In this document: positions 22,952-34,674 of the stretch, in pieces
How positions within the stretch are numbered: position 1 is the first letter of the stretch
Layout: the number at the start of each line of letters is the position of its first letter
DNA from: Hydrangea macrophylla
Lineage: Eukaryota; Streptophyta; Magnoliopsida; Cornales; Hydrangeaceae
Reading direction: 5' to 3'
Assembly (NCBI GenBank): GCA_033977485.1
Contig: CM066987.1
Span: forward strand, 84,625,588-84,689,587
Length of the DNA: 64,000 bases
Notes under the pieces: model-generated
What the model was told of the DNA's origin: nothing
Database searches by the model: none
What the model saw: the letters and a program-made list of their open reading frames with translations, nothing else
Made by a program: the position numbers and the translations under genes

Positions 22952-23624
22952 TGTATACACATTTATATATACTGAAATATACATATGTAAATTTTGGGAG
23001 TGAGTTTATAATACTCACAGAGGCTTAGAATAGAAATTCAGCAAGCCGAGAAAACCGCCGTAAATTCCATCGTTCAAAATTCCTACTCCTCTCTCTCTTG
23101 ATTTAGATATATATATTTATATGTAACTATGTATATGTATGTGTATACATATATATTATCTCTGTGTGTGTGTATGTGTATGTGTGTGTGTGTTCTTGAG
23201 AGAGGGAGAGAAAATTGAGAAAATTTGAGTGAGATTGAGAGTACAAAGAGTTCGTAGAGTTGAGAGACTGTGAGAGAATTGAGAGATTGAACTATATGTA
23301 CTGCCCAACAAATTTGGGCACCAAGCAATGGAGGGATTTCGCCTGGTCTGGTTGAGCTCAAGTGCTCCCACACCTATGTCACGATATAGACGCAGCTTTA
23401 AACATAAACTGGTATTTTACGGTTGAAATAAAAATACAGAAAATCATATTATCATAGGAAATAAATTTCGGGTTGTACAAAAAGTATAGTTATAGTTTCA
23501 AATCCATAAAAAGTATTTCTTTATTTATAAAAATTATGGTTTGACCCCAAATAAATATTCATTAATAAAAAATAAAATGAAATATTCATTTCTTAAATGA
23601 AAATCAAATTACAGGGTGTTACAC
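22952..23624 (-). mobile_element. 3' LTR of Tekay#1, first 673 bp only
   Basis: On the minus strand it begins TGTAACACCCTGTAATTTG at 23624 and matches the 5' LTR from 33207 down to about 32550. It stops abruptly at 22952, where the Tat#1 5' LTR begins. The rest should lie left of the window beyond Tat#1, starting with a copy of the bases TGTAT. Confidence 0.88.
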
Positions 23625-23637
23625 TCTACCCACCTTA
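23625..23637 (-). other. Polypurine tract of Tekay#1
   Basis: AAGGTGGGTAGAG on the minus strand immediately precedes the 3' LTR start at 23624. Confidence 0.8.
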
Positions 23638-23679
23638 ATAGAGATTTCGCCCCAAAATCTTAGCTGACTAATCCTGAAA

Positions 23680-25080
23680 CAGCTCTGGGTATCTATTCCT
23701 CATGTCTGACTCTTAACTCCCACGATGCTTCTCCCTCGTCATGATGCCTCCACTGAACCTTAACTAAAGGAACATCCCTTCTCCTCAGCCTCTTGATACT
23801 CTGGTCCAGAATCCTCACGGGTCTATCCTTGTAGACAACATTCTGACTTGTCTCAATATCATCAAAATTTACTACATGTGAGGGATCTCGCATATATTTC
23901 CTTAAAATACTGACATGGAATACGTTATGAACACCAGACATCTTTGGTGGTAATACGAGTCGATATGCCACTTTCCCAACACACTCTAGTATCTCAAACG
24001 GTCCGATGAAGCAAGGTGCCAACTTTCCTCTTTTCTGACCAAAATGCACTACACCCCAAACTGGCAAAACCTTAAGGAGTACGTGATCTCCGATATTGAA
24101 CTCCAAATCCTATCGACGCCGATCCGCAAAACTCTTATGTCTACTTTGTGCAGCTTTCATTCTTTTCTTGACCAATGAAATCTTCTCATTGGTTTCCCTC
24201 ACCAAATCTGGTCCCAATAATTCTGTGTCTCCCACTTCTACCCAACACAACAGAGATCGATATGGCCATCCGTACAAGGCTTCAAACATTGCCATCCCTA
24301 TGCTCGAGTGATAACTATTATTATAGGAAAATTTTACCAATGGCAAGTGCATCTCCCAAGACTCTTCAAAGTTGATTACACAAGCTCTGAGCATATCTTC
24401 CCTAATCTGATTAACACGCTCGATCTATCCATTGGTCTAAGGATGGAAAGCAGTACTCATCTTGAACAAAGTTCCTATAGCCTTCTGTAGACTTTTCCAA
24501 AATCTAGAGGTAAAGCGTGCATCATGGTCTGATAAAATAGATACTGATGCACCGTGCAGTCGTACCACTTACTGTAGATATATTTGACTCATCCTTTCTA
24601 TTGGGTAAGTCATACTATACGCGATGAAATGTGCAGACTTCGTCAAACGATCCACAATTACCCAAATCGCATCATGGTTCTGTTGTGACTCAGGTAATCT
24701 AACTACAAAATCTAAAGTTATGTGTTCCCACTTCCATCCTGAAATAGGTAAGGGTTACAACAATCCTAGGGGTTTCTGATGTTCGGCCTTTACTTGTTCA
24801 AAAGTCAAACATTTAGACATGAACTCGGCCACTTCTCATTTCATTCCTTCCCACTAGAAGTTTCTCTTTAAATCTTTATACATCTTTGTTCCTCCTGGGT
24901 GTACTTTCAGTCTCGATTTATGTGGTTCTTCAAGAATATCTTTTCTCAAGTCTCCTGATCTGGCACACACAATCTGTCTCGACATTGGTATCCTCCATTA
25001 GTCCCAACCTTCCATTCTATAGGGTCATTTCTGACATCTTGACGAACCATACTTGAAATTTCTCATCTTCATTTTGGGCC
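23680..25080 (-). pseudogene. Integrase and chromodomain of Tekay#1
   Basis: The integrase core is badly decayed between 25080 and 24400. Readable blocks include SDHDARFTSRFWKSLQKAIGT (near 24510) and TNGQIERVNQI. An open stretch (24394-24110) gives MHLPLVKFSYNNSYHSSIGMAMFEALYG. The next (24106-23693) has the GPF module (KLAPCFIGPFEILECVGKVAYRL), NVFHVSILRKYM and then a chromodomain (VKVQWRHHDEGEASWEL). Chromodomains steer integration toward particular chromatin and define the chromovirus branch. Many stops occur upstream of 24400. The same C-terminus is present on the plus strand in Tekay#2. Confidence 0.88.
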
Positions 25081-25088
25081 TCGATAAT

Positions 25089-26556
25089 TCAACTCACAAG
25101 TGTTGGTTGTACAATAGGGCCTCCAAAGTGTTGCCCGTCACTTCTCTTAGAAATTTGCATATTAAATTCAGTGATTGTCTCCAAGGCTTTCCATTCCCTT
25201 ACCATCAATAAAGCAATCATTCCTCGAGGTTTCCAACTTAGGGCTTCAGCGACTACATTAGCCTTACCAGGGTGGTATTCTAATATAAAGTCATAGTCCT
25301 TAATCAGTTCCATCCATTGGTGTTGCCTCATGTCTAGTTCTTTCTGAGTAAACAAATACTTAAGACTCTTGTGGTTTAAGAACAAATCAAACTTCTCCCA
25401 GTAGAGGTAGTGCCTCCAAATCTTAAGTGCGAACACGACGGCTACCAGTTCTAAATTATGATTTGGGTAATTTAATTCATTTGGCTTTGCTGTGAACCAT
25501 AGGCGATAACCTTTCTGTCTTGTATAAGGACGCATCCCAGTCCTCGGAAGAGGCGTCACTGAAAATGGTGAACTTCTCATCACTCTTTGGTATCACAAGT
25601 ACTGGCGCTATTGTCGGTCTTTCTTTCAATTCCAAAAAAGCGCGTTCATGCTTATCAGTCCATTCAAACTTCAAATCTTTCTTAGTCAAACCAGTTAATA
25701 GGGATACTATCTTTGAAAATTGCTCCACAAATCTTTGATAGTAACCAGCTAGTCCCAGAAAACTTTTAACTTCTATAGCATTGGTCGGTTGAGTCCAATT
25801 TGCAACTGTACTAGTCTTTGATGAGTCAAGCATGATTCCTTATTATGAGATCACATGCCCGAGGAATTTAACTTCTTGAAGCTAGAATTCACACTTGCTA
25901 AATTTAGCATACAGAAGGTGATCTTTGAGAGTCTACATTGCAATCCGTGAATGTTGTTCATGCTCTTCCTCTAACTTGGAATAGATCAAAATATTGTTAA
26001 TAAAGACAATAATGAACTAATCCAAGTAGGGCTTGAATACTCTATTCATTAAATCCATAAACATAGCCGAAGCATTCGTCATCCCAAACGGCATCACTAA
26101 GAACTCATAGTGTCTGTACCTCATCCTAAAAGTAGTCTTAGGTATGTCCTTCTTTCGTACCCTCAACTGGTGGTACCCCGACCGTAGATCAATTTTGGAA
26201 AAGGTTGTGGCTCCTTGTAATTGATCAATTAGGTCATTTATTCGGGGTAACGAATACTTATTCTTGATAGTAACCTTATTTAGTTCCCGATAGTCAATAC
26301 ACAATCACATAGTTCCGTCCTTCTTTTTTACAAATAATACCGGTGCTCCCCATGGTGATGTACTTGGGTAAACAAAGCCCAACTTCTCAAGTTCTTAAAC
26401 TTGTTCCTTTAGCTCCAGTAGCTTGGTAGAGGCCATCCTATAGGGAACTTTGGATATAGGTCGATTGCCTGGCACCAGTTCCATATAGAATTTTTTGTCC
26501 CTCTCAGGTGGTAATCTAGAAATATCTTGAAATACTTCCTCGAACTCTTTGATCAC
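25089..26556 (-). pseudogene. Reverse transcriptase and RNase H of Tekay#1
   Basis: The minus strand reads [21 protein letters not shown], then [24 protein letters not shown] and [23 protein letters not shown]. The catalytic box follows near 26000-26015 as FINNILIYS. The family motif is FVDDILVYS, so both catalytic Asp residues are Asn and the enzyme is dead. The thumb (SFLGLAGYYQRFVEQFSKI) and RNase H (FTIFSDAS, then [13 protein letters not shown]) follow, to about 25089. Stops occur near 26016, 25920, 25860 and 25480. RT and RNase H together would make element cDNA. Confidence 0.9.
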
Positions 26557-27325
26557 TTATATTGATGACACCGTCTCTTCTGTACTGACAACTTTGATGT
26601 TTGCTAGGCATCTGGTGAGGAATGTATCACCTGAAGGGTTACATTGGAAATCAAGGGGTTGATTACCATTATCTGCAAATGTGATCCTCTTCCTTGCACA
26701 ATCCAACCTCGCATGATTTTTTTCGAGCCAATCTATTCCCAGGATTATATCAAATTCCTTCATCGACAGAACCACCAATCTTGCCAAACGTTTATGGTCT
26801 CCTAACCACAGAGGACAATCCTTACATACATGTACCAATTTGACTGTGGTCCCGAGTGGTGAGATAGTACTCAAAGCTTCATTTAAAGGTTGCAGTACTA
26901 TACCTAATTTTTGAACGATCCCAATAGATATGAGTGAGTGTATTGCGCCCGTGTCAAATAAAGCTTTAATATGAGAGTTAAACAAGGTTAGAGTACCTTC
27001 CACTGTTTGTTCCCAGGATTATATCAAATTCCTTCATCGACAGAACCACCAATCTTGCCAAAAGTTCATGGTCTCCTAACCATAGAGGACAATCCTTACA
27101 TACATGTACCAATTTGACTGTGGTCCCAAGTGGTGAGATAGCACTCAAAGCTTCATTTAAAGGTTGAGGTACTATACCCAATTTTTGAACAATCCCAACA
27201 AATATGAATGAGTGTGTGGCACCCGTGTCAAATAAAACTTTAACATAAGAGTTAAACAAGGTTAGAGTACCTTCCACTCTTTGTTGTTTGGGTGGTTCCT
27301 CTTGATAAGTACCATCTTCATACAC
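26557..27325 (-). pseudogene. Retropepsin of Tekay#1, internally duplicated
   Basis: Two copies of the protease N-terminal region are read on the minus strand. The upstream one (27325-26978) contains VEGTLTLFNSYVKVLFDTGATHSF. The downstream one (27003-26557) contains MEGTLTLFNSHIKALFDTGAIHSL and continues through CKDCPLWLGDH, MKEFDIILGIDWLEKNHARLDC and CNPSGDTFLTRCL. The active site DTGA is intact in both. The duplication shifts frame, because its period of 274 bp is not a multiple of three. Even without other damage the polyprotein could not be read through. Confidence 0.88.
26737..27284. repeat. Tandem duplication, two units of 274 bp, in protease
   Basis: The unit beginning TCCCAGGATTATATCAAATT at 26737 recurs at 27011. 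The copies differ at several positions (for example CGTTTATGG versus AGTTCATGG), so the duplication is not recent, or it arose by exchange between related elements. Confidence 0.9.
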
Positions 27326-27534
27326 TGTTTCCTTATAACCAGTAGTCTCGAGGATAATGACATTCAGGTGGGCTGGTCCTTGCTAACCAAAATTACCTTT
27401 TTGGGAGCCCTGTAGTCCTTACTTATGTGACCCAATATACCACAGTTATAGCACACAACTCCTGGACGATGGGCACACCTAGGTACTGTGCAATCTTTAG
27501 CTCGGTGACCGAGAATACCACAATTGAAACAATT
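27326..27534 (-). pseudogene. Nucleocapsid end of gag, Tekay#1
   Basis: On the minus strand two zinc knuckles occur in a row, CFNCGILGHRAKDC (27534-27490 region) and CYNCGILGHISKDY. The last ligand of the second is Tyr instead of Cys. The first knuckle continues directly from the gag fragment at 29689 once the solo LTR 27535-29688 is removed (NNDNN then CFNCG). This part of gag binds element RNA. A stop follows near 27385. Confidence 0.85.
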
Positions 27535-29688
27535 TGTCATGCCTATTCCAAAAAGTTCATGGTTTTAAAAACGTATATTTGAATTTCATAAATTATCAAT
27601 ATTATTTGATAATTGAGATAAGTAGTTGATTATAGTCAACGATGGAGTGTCGGTTGAGGACACGATAATCGGAGGAACTTGTTGCATTGACATGAGTAAA
27701 TGGCATTTATGTGATTTAAATGTTATTTGACTTTATTTGGTATTTCATGAATAGTAAAGTTACCTGTGTAGAGTAAATTCTGGTAATTTTGATACTATTA
27801 GATATCATTTTGAGAACTGTGGTGAAAACGTGAGTGATACGTCAAATAAAAGGTAGGTTGTGTAGAGATTTCACAGAATTTGGTTTTCGGACGTATTTTT
27901 GGACCCAAACGAGACTTAGTCAAAAACTTTTGAAAATTTTAGTTTTCACTCGTAAAGTTATAAAATGGACGTGTACGAAATTTTAGGAGTTAATTAGGTG
28001 TCTGAGAAACTCGCGGGGAAGTAAACGCGATTCCGGAAGAGTTTGTCTATAAAAAGAAGTGGATGAAATTGCATTTCTTATAAACTTCATATAATATCTT
28101 GAGAGAGGAGAGAGAAAGGAGATTTAGTCCTACAGGCTTTGCGACGACGATCGGCGACCTTTCGTTCATCTGAATTTTACCAAAATTCATATTTGAACAC
28201 CACAAGGTAAGGGCTACACTTTGATAGTCTTTAGGCCAAGTTTGGCTAAGTTTTTATAAATTTCTAAATCTAGGAATTTGGGGAAAACAAGTGTAAACTT
28301 GTAGGTTTCGCGTAGGATCAGAGATTTGGCGTTTACTCGGGCTTCTAGTCGTTCCCTCAAAGTTATACGACGATAGCTCAAGGTATGAATTTCTAGCCTA
28401 TGTTATATAGGTGAAATATATGTTTTACATTTCGACGACGAAATTGTGATCTGGGCAAAATTCATGTGTTAATCTTAGGCCCGTTAATTATGCACGTGCT
28501 TGAATGTGGAAAGCATGTCTACTTTTACGCGAACACGTTAAGTTGTCTATATGGGTCAATGGGGAGATTTATGCAAATTCATGCCGAAATAAGCTTCTCG
28601 ATGTTTGAGAATTTTAGTAGCGACAGCTACTGTGCATGGTTTAAGGCTTGGACTTGCCAGGGCACTTGGGGATGTAATAGTTGTAGGCTTGGACTAGCCA
28701 TTGACATCGCGGTTTAAGGCTTGGACTTGCCACTACCGGATGAAGGCGTATTTGTTTCCCTAGCGACTATTCATATTATTATGAGATTAAAGCATGTTTT
28801 ATCATATATGCATATGTTAGAAATTGTGCACTCAGCATATAGCTGAGCAGTGGAGATTTACTCCATTACAGGTAAGAAGAAAGATAAGAAGAAATGTGAA
28901 GAGTGAGACCGTGGGAACGACGGGAATGCACCTCTTGCTTACGTTTTTGTTTTCCATTCCTTGAATGAAAAAATGTAATTTTGAGGAGTTAGAACTTGAA
29001 ACTTCCCTTTTAAGCTTTGGAATGGATTATAAGGTTGTAATATGTATTAAAACTCTTTTTGGTTTGGTTGTAATGAATCTGAACTCTCGGATTCGTGTTT
29101 TGAGGTTTAACTTGTTAAATTTAATGTTTCAAAGGTTGTACTAGTTCTTTTATGTTTTGAGCCAAACAAGCCTTAGCTTGTTCCGCTATTATTTATTTTC
29201 ATAGATTATCATGTCGTAATGACGTTCTTGTATGTCTAGCATAAACGGTTAAGTGGAAAATGTTGTGAACATGTTTGGAAGGATGGGAGGGAAGTGGTTG
29301 TTTGATGCCTTAGCAAAATTCTGCAGCATTTGGTAAGGATTCTGCTAAAGGGTCATTCGACCGGTCGAATGGGGTCGTTTGACCGATCGAGATGCCCCCT
29401 GCCAGAATACTTTTTCTACCACTTTCAGTAATTTTCAAAATGATTTGATTGGTTCTTAGGGTACCTATGGGACCCCTTTCAACATAAAAACATTCGCTTC
29501 GAAATATATTTACATTTTCAATTTTATACAGATTTTACAACTCGGAGGGTAATATTTCCTAAAGTTTTTATACACTTGAGGTTGGTTTAAGTTCTTTTCT
29601 GCTGCGTATAGATGTTAGATGGACTGGATAAGCCTTGGTGGCGTGCCACATGTCCTATTTCCGCACTTTAGCGGGATGAGTCGTGACA
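27535..29688 (+). mobile_element. Solo LTR in gag of Tekay#1
   Basis: It begins TGTCATGCCTATTCC and ends GAGTCGTGACA. The flanks CAATT (27530-27534) and CAGTT (29689-29693) look like a 5-bp duplication with one change. Removing it restores the gag zinc-knuckle reading. A plus-strand TATA-like TCTATAAAAAG lies near 28048. Phrases near 28830 (CTCAGCATATAGCTGAGCAG) resemble those of long chromovirus LTRs. It contains three copies of GGCTTGGACT.GCCA at 28645-28730 and a perfect 18-bp palindrome at 29354-29371. Confidence 0.85.
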
Positions 29689-30568
29689 CAGTTATTGTCG
29701 TTGTTCCCTCTTGTTGCTCGAGGCAGGTTCTGTTGTACTGCTTGTGCCTGCTGAGGTCTATTCCCTCCACCCCAAGTTCTTTTCTGTCCCTGAGGATATA
29801 CTGGTTTCTGCTCGGGATAGCCTTTCTGCGGAGGTCGATTTCTAAATGGTTTCAGATTCCGACAACCATCATTCTTCAATCTTGTAGCCAATCTTACTAG
29901 AGCCTCAAATGACTGGTTCAGGTGCCCCATAGTCAGATGTCGGAGAGACAAGTTGAGACCCGGTGATGTTTCTTGATTTTTTTCTTAGGTGTGTCCACCA
30001 TATGTGGAGCAAAGCGGAATAATCGTTCAAACTGAGTAGTATACTCGCGGACTGTCAGATTTTCTTATGCTAATTCCATGAACTCTTTCTCTCTCTTATC
30101 CTTTTCTTCTTCAGGGAAATACTTCTCGAGAAATCTTTCCTTGAACACCACCTAGGGCATTCTCCTTGCGGCTTCTTATCCAATAGTTGCCTTTTCGACA
30201 TCCCACCAATCTGCCGCTACATATGACAACTGAAAGATAGCCAGACGCTTCTTTTCCAGATCGATGCACTCTACGGTCTCAAAAATATGCTCTATCTGGT
30301 GTAGCTACTGTTCTGCTCGCCAAAGTGCATCAGTCCCAGCAAAATACTCAAGTCGCAGAGCGCAAAATTCTTTGAGAAGCTTGTCCCCGATTTTGGTTCA
30401 CCTCTCATTACCATTATGATTCCCATTTCGGTTATTGTTCCCTGTGTTCTGATCACTGACCCTCTCTAACCGTCTCACAAAAGCCTCAAACATTCCAGTT
30501 GGATCTATTGTCGGGGGTGCAGCTTCAAAAGTAGCGGGACAAGGCCTGGGATTCCTTCTATATGCCAT
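29689..30568 (-). pseudogene. Gag (capsid part) of Tekay#1
   Basis: It starts at ATG 30568 (MAYRRNPRP), which matches the Tekay#2 gag start (MADRPRRNRR). PTIDPTGMFEAFVRRLERVS follows, then the capsid region EHIFETVECIDLEKKRLAIFQLSYVAADWW and VREYTTQFERLFRFAP. The Gln/Pro-rich tail (NRPPQKGYPEQKPVYPQG) precedes the zinc knuckles at 27326-27534. Stops or shifts break it near 30400, 30300, 30180 and 30060. Gag forms the particle in which cDNA is made. This is a typical chromovirus gag that no longer encodes protein. Confidence 0.87.
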
Positions 30569-30745
30569 ACTTTAAGAGAAAGGTACCAATTCATCTATCA
30601 ACAACATTCGGTCAATCTTCATATATAAAAGAAAGTTCTCAACAATTGAAAGCAACAAAACATGGAATGAAGTAGAACAATCTCATCTTAATGCTATCTT
30701 AACGGAAGATCCTATGTGTCTTGGACAATTGGTCGAGCCATAACC

Positions 30746-30759
30746 TGGCTCTGATACCA
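30746..30759 (-). other. Primer binding site, Tekay#1 (tRNA-iMet)
   Basis: TGGTATCAGAGCCA on the minus strand lies seven bases after the 5' LTR end. It is the standard complement of initiator tRNA-Met. Leader sequence of about 180 bp without features follows to the gag ATG. Confidence 0.93.
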
Positions 30760-30766
30760 AAAAGCT

Positions 30767-33207
30767 TGTCACGCCCCGACGTAGCATAAATTAGGAAAGT
30801 GTTTCATTTCCTTTATGGACTCGTAGGTTGTGATAGGTGTAAGTGACCAATTGTCCTTGCAACAAATAACTTAATAGCATTTCTAAAAGCCAAGAATAGT
30901 AATAAACTTAAAACTCCAAATTAAAAACTTACTAAACTATTACATCAGTCATTGTCTTAGGCACAAACCGCCTTATTCAAAATCTAATATAGAGTCTATT
31001 ACATCTCAGAAAAGTAAAACATAAGAAAATATAAAACAACCCTCTTGGAAAGTCTCATGCCTCTAACTAGCATAGTCGAAATACTCTGGTTGCTCCTGAC
31101 CTAGAAATCTGGACATGGAGCCTAGGGCGCATTAACACCGTCAGCTTATGCAAGTTCGTTAGTAAAATAAACATATACTCACAATGTATATATAAGTATA
31201 TATAACAATGTCATGAAACAACAAATCAAGGTACCAACTTCAACATGAATAACATGGGGATCTAGTAAGCAATAAATATGTGATCATGCATGAACAATGT
31301 ATCATCTTATTTTACTGACTCTTTTCCCTCAACAAACTCGATTCAACCTTACCACTACCTTAGATACCATGAATAATATACACTTAGTATCTGGGTCGTA
31401 CACCACAACATCGCTTCAGATACCAGGAATAATATCCGCTCAGTATCTAAATCTTACGCCTCAAATACCAGGAATAATATCTGCTCGATATCTGGGTCGT
31501 ACACTACATGTCGCTTCCGATACCAGGAATAATATCTGCTTGATATCGGCGTCATACATAATATCGTTGCCTCTAATACCAAAAATACTATCCGCTCGAT
31601 ATTGGAGTCGTACACTACACTATCACCTCAGATACCAGGAATAATATCCTCTCGATATCTGGGCCGATCACTACACCGTCGCCTCCGATACCAGGATTAA
31701 TATCCGCTCGGTGTCAAAGTTGCACACAACATTGTCGCTCGACCCTTTTCACGCTTTCTCACACACCATGCATGTTGACTCAACCTTGACCCTATCACGC
31801 ATGTCAATGTTCATGAATCGTAACATCAATTATTAAGCACAAATCAGAATATTTGTACGAATGTAAATCTCAGTCTTAATCATTCCTGTCCAGTCTTTTC
31901 TTTAAAGTATTCTATAGAAAATAGAATATCTTTCAAATAGTTCTTTAAAAACTTTCAAAACCTTTTCCAAACAGTCCCTCGTTGAAAAATGAACAAACAG
32001 TCCAAAATGTCGTGTAGTGTCGTGTCGTGTTGTGCGAGCAGGGCGCGCACGCGATGGGTCGCGCGAGCAAGCCGCATGAGCGATCAGGCTATTTTCATGA
32101 AATCCGTTAAAAATTCTTTTCTGCCTAAAACTGCATAGGTCACGCGAGCGGGTCATGCGAGCGAGATGAAGTAGAGTCTCCTTCTTCTTTATTTTTCCCC
32201 TATTTCGATTTTCAAAACTGAATCCATTTTCAGATTCTATTCCAAACAAGTCATGTAATATATGGATTTCTTCAATTTTCTGCATAGATTAAGAATACGC
32301 GATCAGATTAAGCTGATACGGATTGTATCTCTCAAAATTTGCGATTAAAGTATAAGTGACAAAACTTTAAATTAACAATATGTTGCGATACGGATGAATT
32401 ACTACGTATTATTCGAACCACGGCTTATTGGGACTAAGATCTTTCATTTTCAATTCACGGAATTGATTTTGATTGAGTTTCATAAAAACTCAATTTTCAA
32501 AGCTTCAATGGTGAACACACACATAAATATATATATATATATATATATTCGTAAATACACATCTATATATGGTGAAATATACATATATAAACATTGGGAG
32601 TGAGTTTATAATACTCACAGAGGCTTAGGACAGAAATTCAGAACACCAAGAAAATTGCCGTAAATTTCGCCGTTCAAAATTCCTACTCCTCTCTCTCTTG
32701 ATTTAGATATATATATATATATAACTATGTATATGTATATGTATACATATATATATAATCTGTGTGTGTGTGTGTGTTCTTGAAAGAGGGAGGGAAAATT
32801 GAGAGAATTTGAGTGAGATTGAGAATTACAGAGAGTTCGTAGAGTTGAGAAACTCTGAGAGAATTGAGAGATTGAACTATATATACTGCCCAACAAATTT
32901 GGGCTCCAAGCAATGGAGGGATTTCGCCCGGTGTGGTTGAGCTCAAGTGCTCCCACACCTATGTCACGATATAGTCGCAACTTAAAACATAAACTAGTAT
33001 TTTACGATTGAAATAAAAATACAAAAAATCATATTATTGTAGGAAATAAATTTCGGGTTGACAAAAAGTATAGTTACAGTTTCAAATCCATAAAAAGTAT
33101 TTCTTTATTTATAAAATTTATGGTTTGACCACAAATAAATATTCATTAATAGAAAATAAAATGAAATATTCATTTATTAAATGAAAATAAAATTACAGGG
33201 TGTTACA
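30767..33207 (-). mobile_element. 5' LTR of Tekay#1
   Basis: On the minus strand it begins TGTAACACCCTGTAATTTT at 33207 and ends GTCGGGGCGTGACA at 30767 (2441 bp). The primer site and gag follow on the same strand, which fixes the orientation for the whole family. It contains the 60-bp tandem array (about 31370-31745), a decayed CG island (about 32030-32160), a (TA)n run (about 32527-32549) and a GA/CT-rich segment (32765-32880). The right flank, and so the predicted target duplication, is GACGA at 33208. Confidence 0.93.
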
Positions 33208-33268
33208 GACGATGACGATGACGAGGATGAGGAGGGCGAAATTGACATCGAGGAATAGGTCATGGGTG
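33208..33268 (+). pseudogene. Acidic coding remnant, first part
   Basis: Plus-strand codons read DDDDDEDEEGEIDIEE, then a stop, then VMG. The sequence is continued by 34593-34674 after the solo LTR is removed. It abuts the outer end of the Tekay#1 5' LTR, so Tekay#1 probably inserted here and the rest of this coding sequence lies left of the window. The protein is not identified. Acidic tails occur in several transposases and nuclear proteins, and I do not choose among them. Confidence 0.4.
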
Positions 33269-34592
33269 TGTTAGGAAACTGCGTTCCCAGAATTCGTTGA
33301 CAGTGCGTATAAGTTGGTACTGCAAAAAAAATTACGTGAAAACTACAATAACCCTACAAGGGCGGAACTAGGGTAACCTTAAACTGCTAAAAACGGATTG
33401 CTGTAGTAGACGAATCGAGAACACGGGCTCGATGACAGCTCACGATCTTCTACCGTATTCCTTTGCTGCCAGAATATCGAACTGAGTGTGGGCTCTTTCG
33501 AAATCCTTTCTGTTTTCTGCTCTCCCTCTTTTACGCTCTCTTTTCTATTCCGAGTTATAATTCTCTATATAGAAAAACGCTAACTGAGAAGAGAGCCAAA
33601 GTAGCATATATATAGGCTACGATAGGGACCATAAGAAGTCAATAAGGAATAGGCTTCCTTATAGAATTAGGAAACCCTAATTCGAACTGAATCAGATTCC
33701 TATTTCCATAAATTATAATTCATACCACTAAAGAATTATAATTGCACTCCTACCCTTATCTCAAAAATATATTTCGAGCTCCATGTTATTAAATGCTTAT
33801 TATCTCCCCATGTTAAGATTACAGATATCTATTAATTAAATATAATTACTGACAATCATATTTAATTAATTTCTTAAAATTCCTTGAGATCCTCTACTTA
33901 ACTTATCTGATATGTCGGATACAAAATCCACCTGCAGTGTTTGACGTAATCAAAACTTATAAGCTTTCTCAAGGGGATATCATCAATCCCAAAATTGAGA
34001 CATGGATTCCATCATTAATTAATATCCACCACACAATTAATATTGCCACCCAATCCAATGAGATATTGACCCATTTAAGGATCTCACCCTTTTAGGGATC
34101 AAAGTGTAAATATCAAATGTACGTGTCTACAAATTAACTTAGGATTTAGAGCATAAGCACTCATAATAGCCATGAGGTATTAATTATCTTATAAGTCAGT
34201 ATAAAGATAATTACCCCAATTCAGTCCCGTTTAATACACAAAGTGTACCAGCATAGTGAGTTGAAACTATGCCGTTTTCCGTAGTCAAGACAAACCTACT
34301 ACAACACCATGCTGCAGTCTTACCGATGGTGTGTCCAATCCCATCTAAGACTGTAAACCAAAATCTTACATTCTATAATATCTGATGGCCTGATCTTTCG
34401 TGTGTAAGCCAAACTCTACACACCAAACCACCTACTATATAGAATGAGAGACACACATGCATAATATTAAATAAATAATATAATACAAACATTGCCCACA
34501 CAGATTCTCATAAAAAAATAGATTAACTGATTTTATTAAATGAATAATAAATCAACTACATAAAGCATGGCTTTTAGTATATATCCCTAACA
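33269..34592 (+). mobile_element. Solo LTR, copia type
   Basis: It begins TGTTAGG and ends CCTAACA, perfect 7-bp inverted termini. It is flanked by the 5-bp duplication GGGTG (33264-33268 and 34593-34597). A plus-strand TATA box TATATATAGG lies near 33608-33617. No internal domain is present. The length (1324 bp) and termini suit Ty1/copia. It is not the same family as the copia element at 5899-15511. Confidence 0.92.
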
Positions 34593-34674
34593 GGGTGAAC
34601 CTAATTTAGATGAAGATGGAGCTCGCAACTCTAACATGGGAGAGATCAGATCCGAGTCAGATATGGACGACTAA
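34593..34674 (+). pseudogene. Acidic coding remnant, second part
   Basis: Continuing the frame of 33208-33268, this encodes GEPNLDEDGARNSNMGEIRS, then ESDMDD and TAA at 34672-34674. It is rich in Asp and Glu and looks like a protein C-terminus. The product is unknown. Confidence 0.4.
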
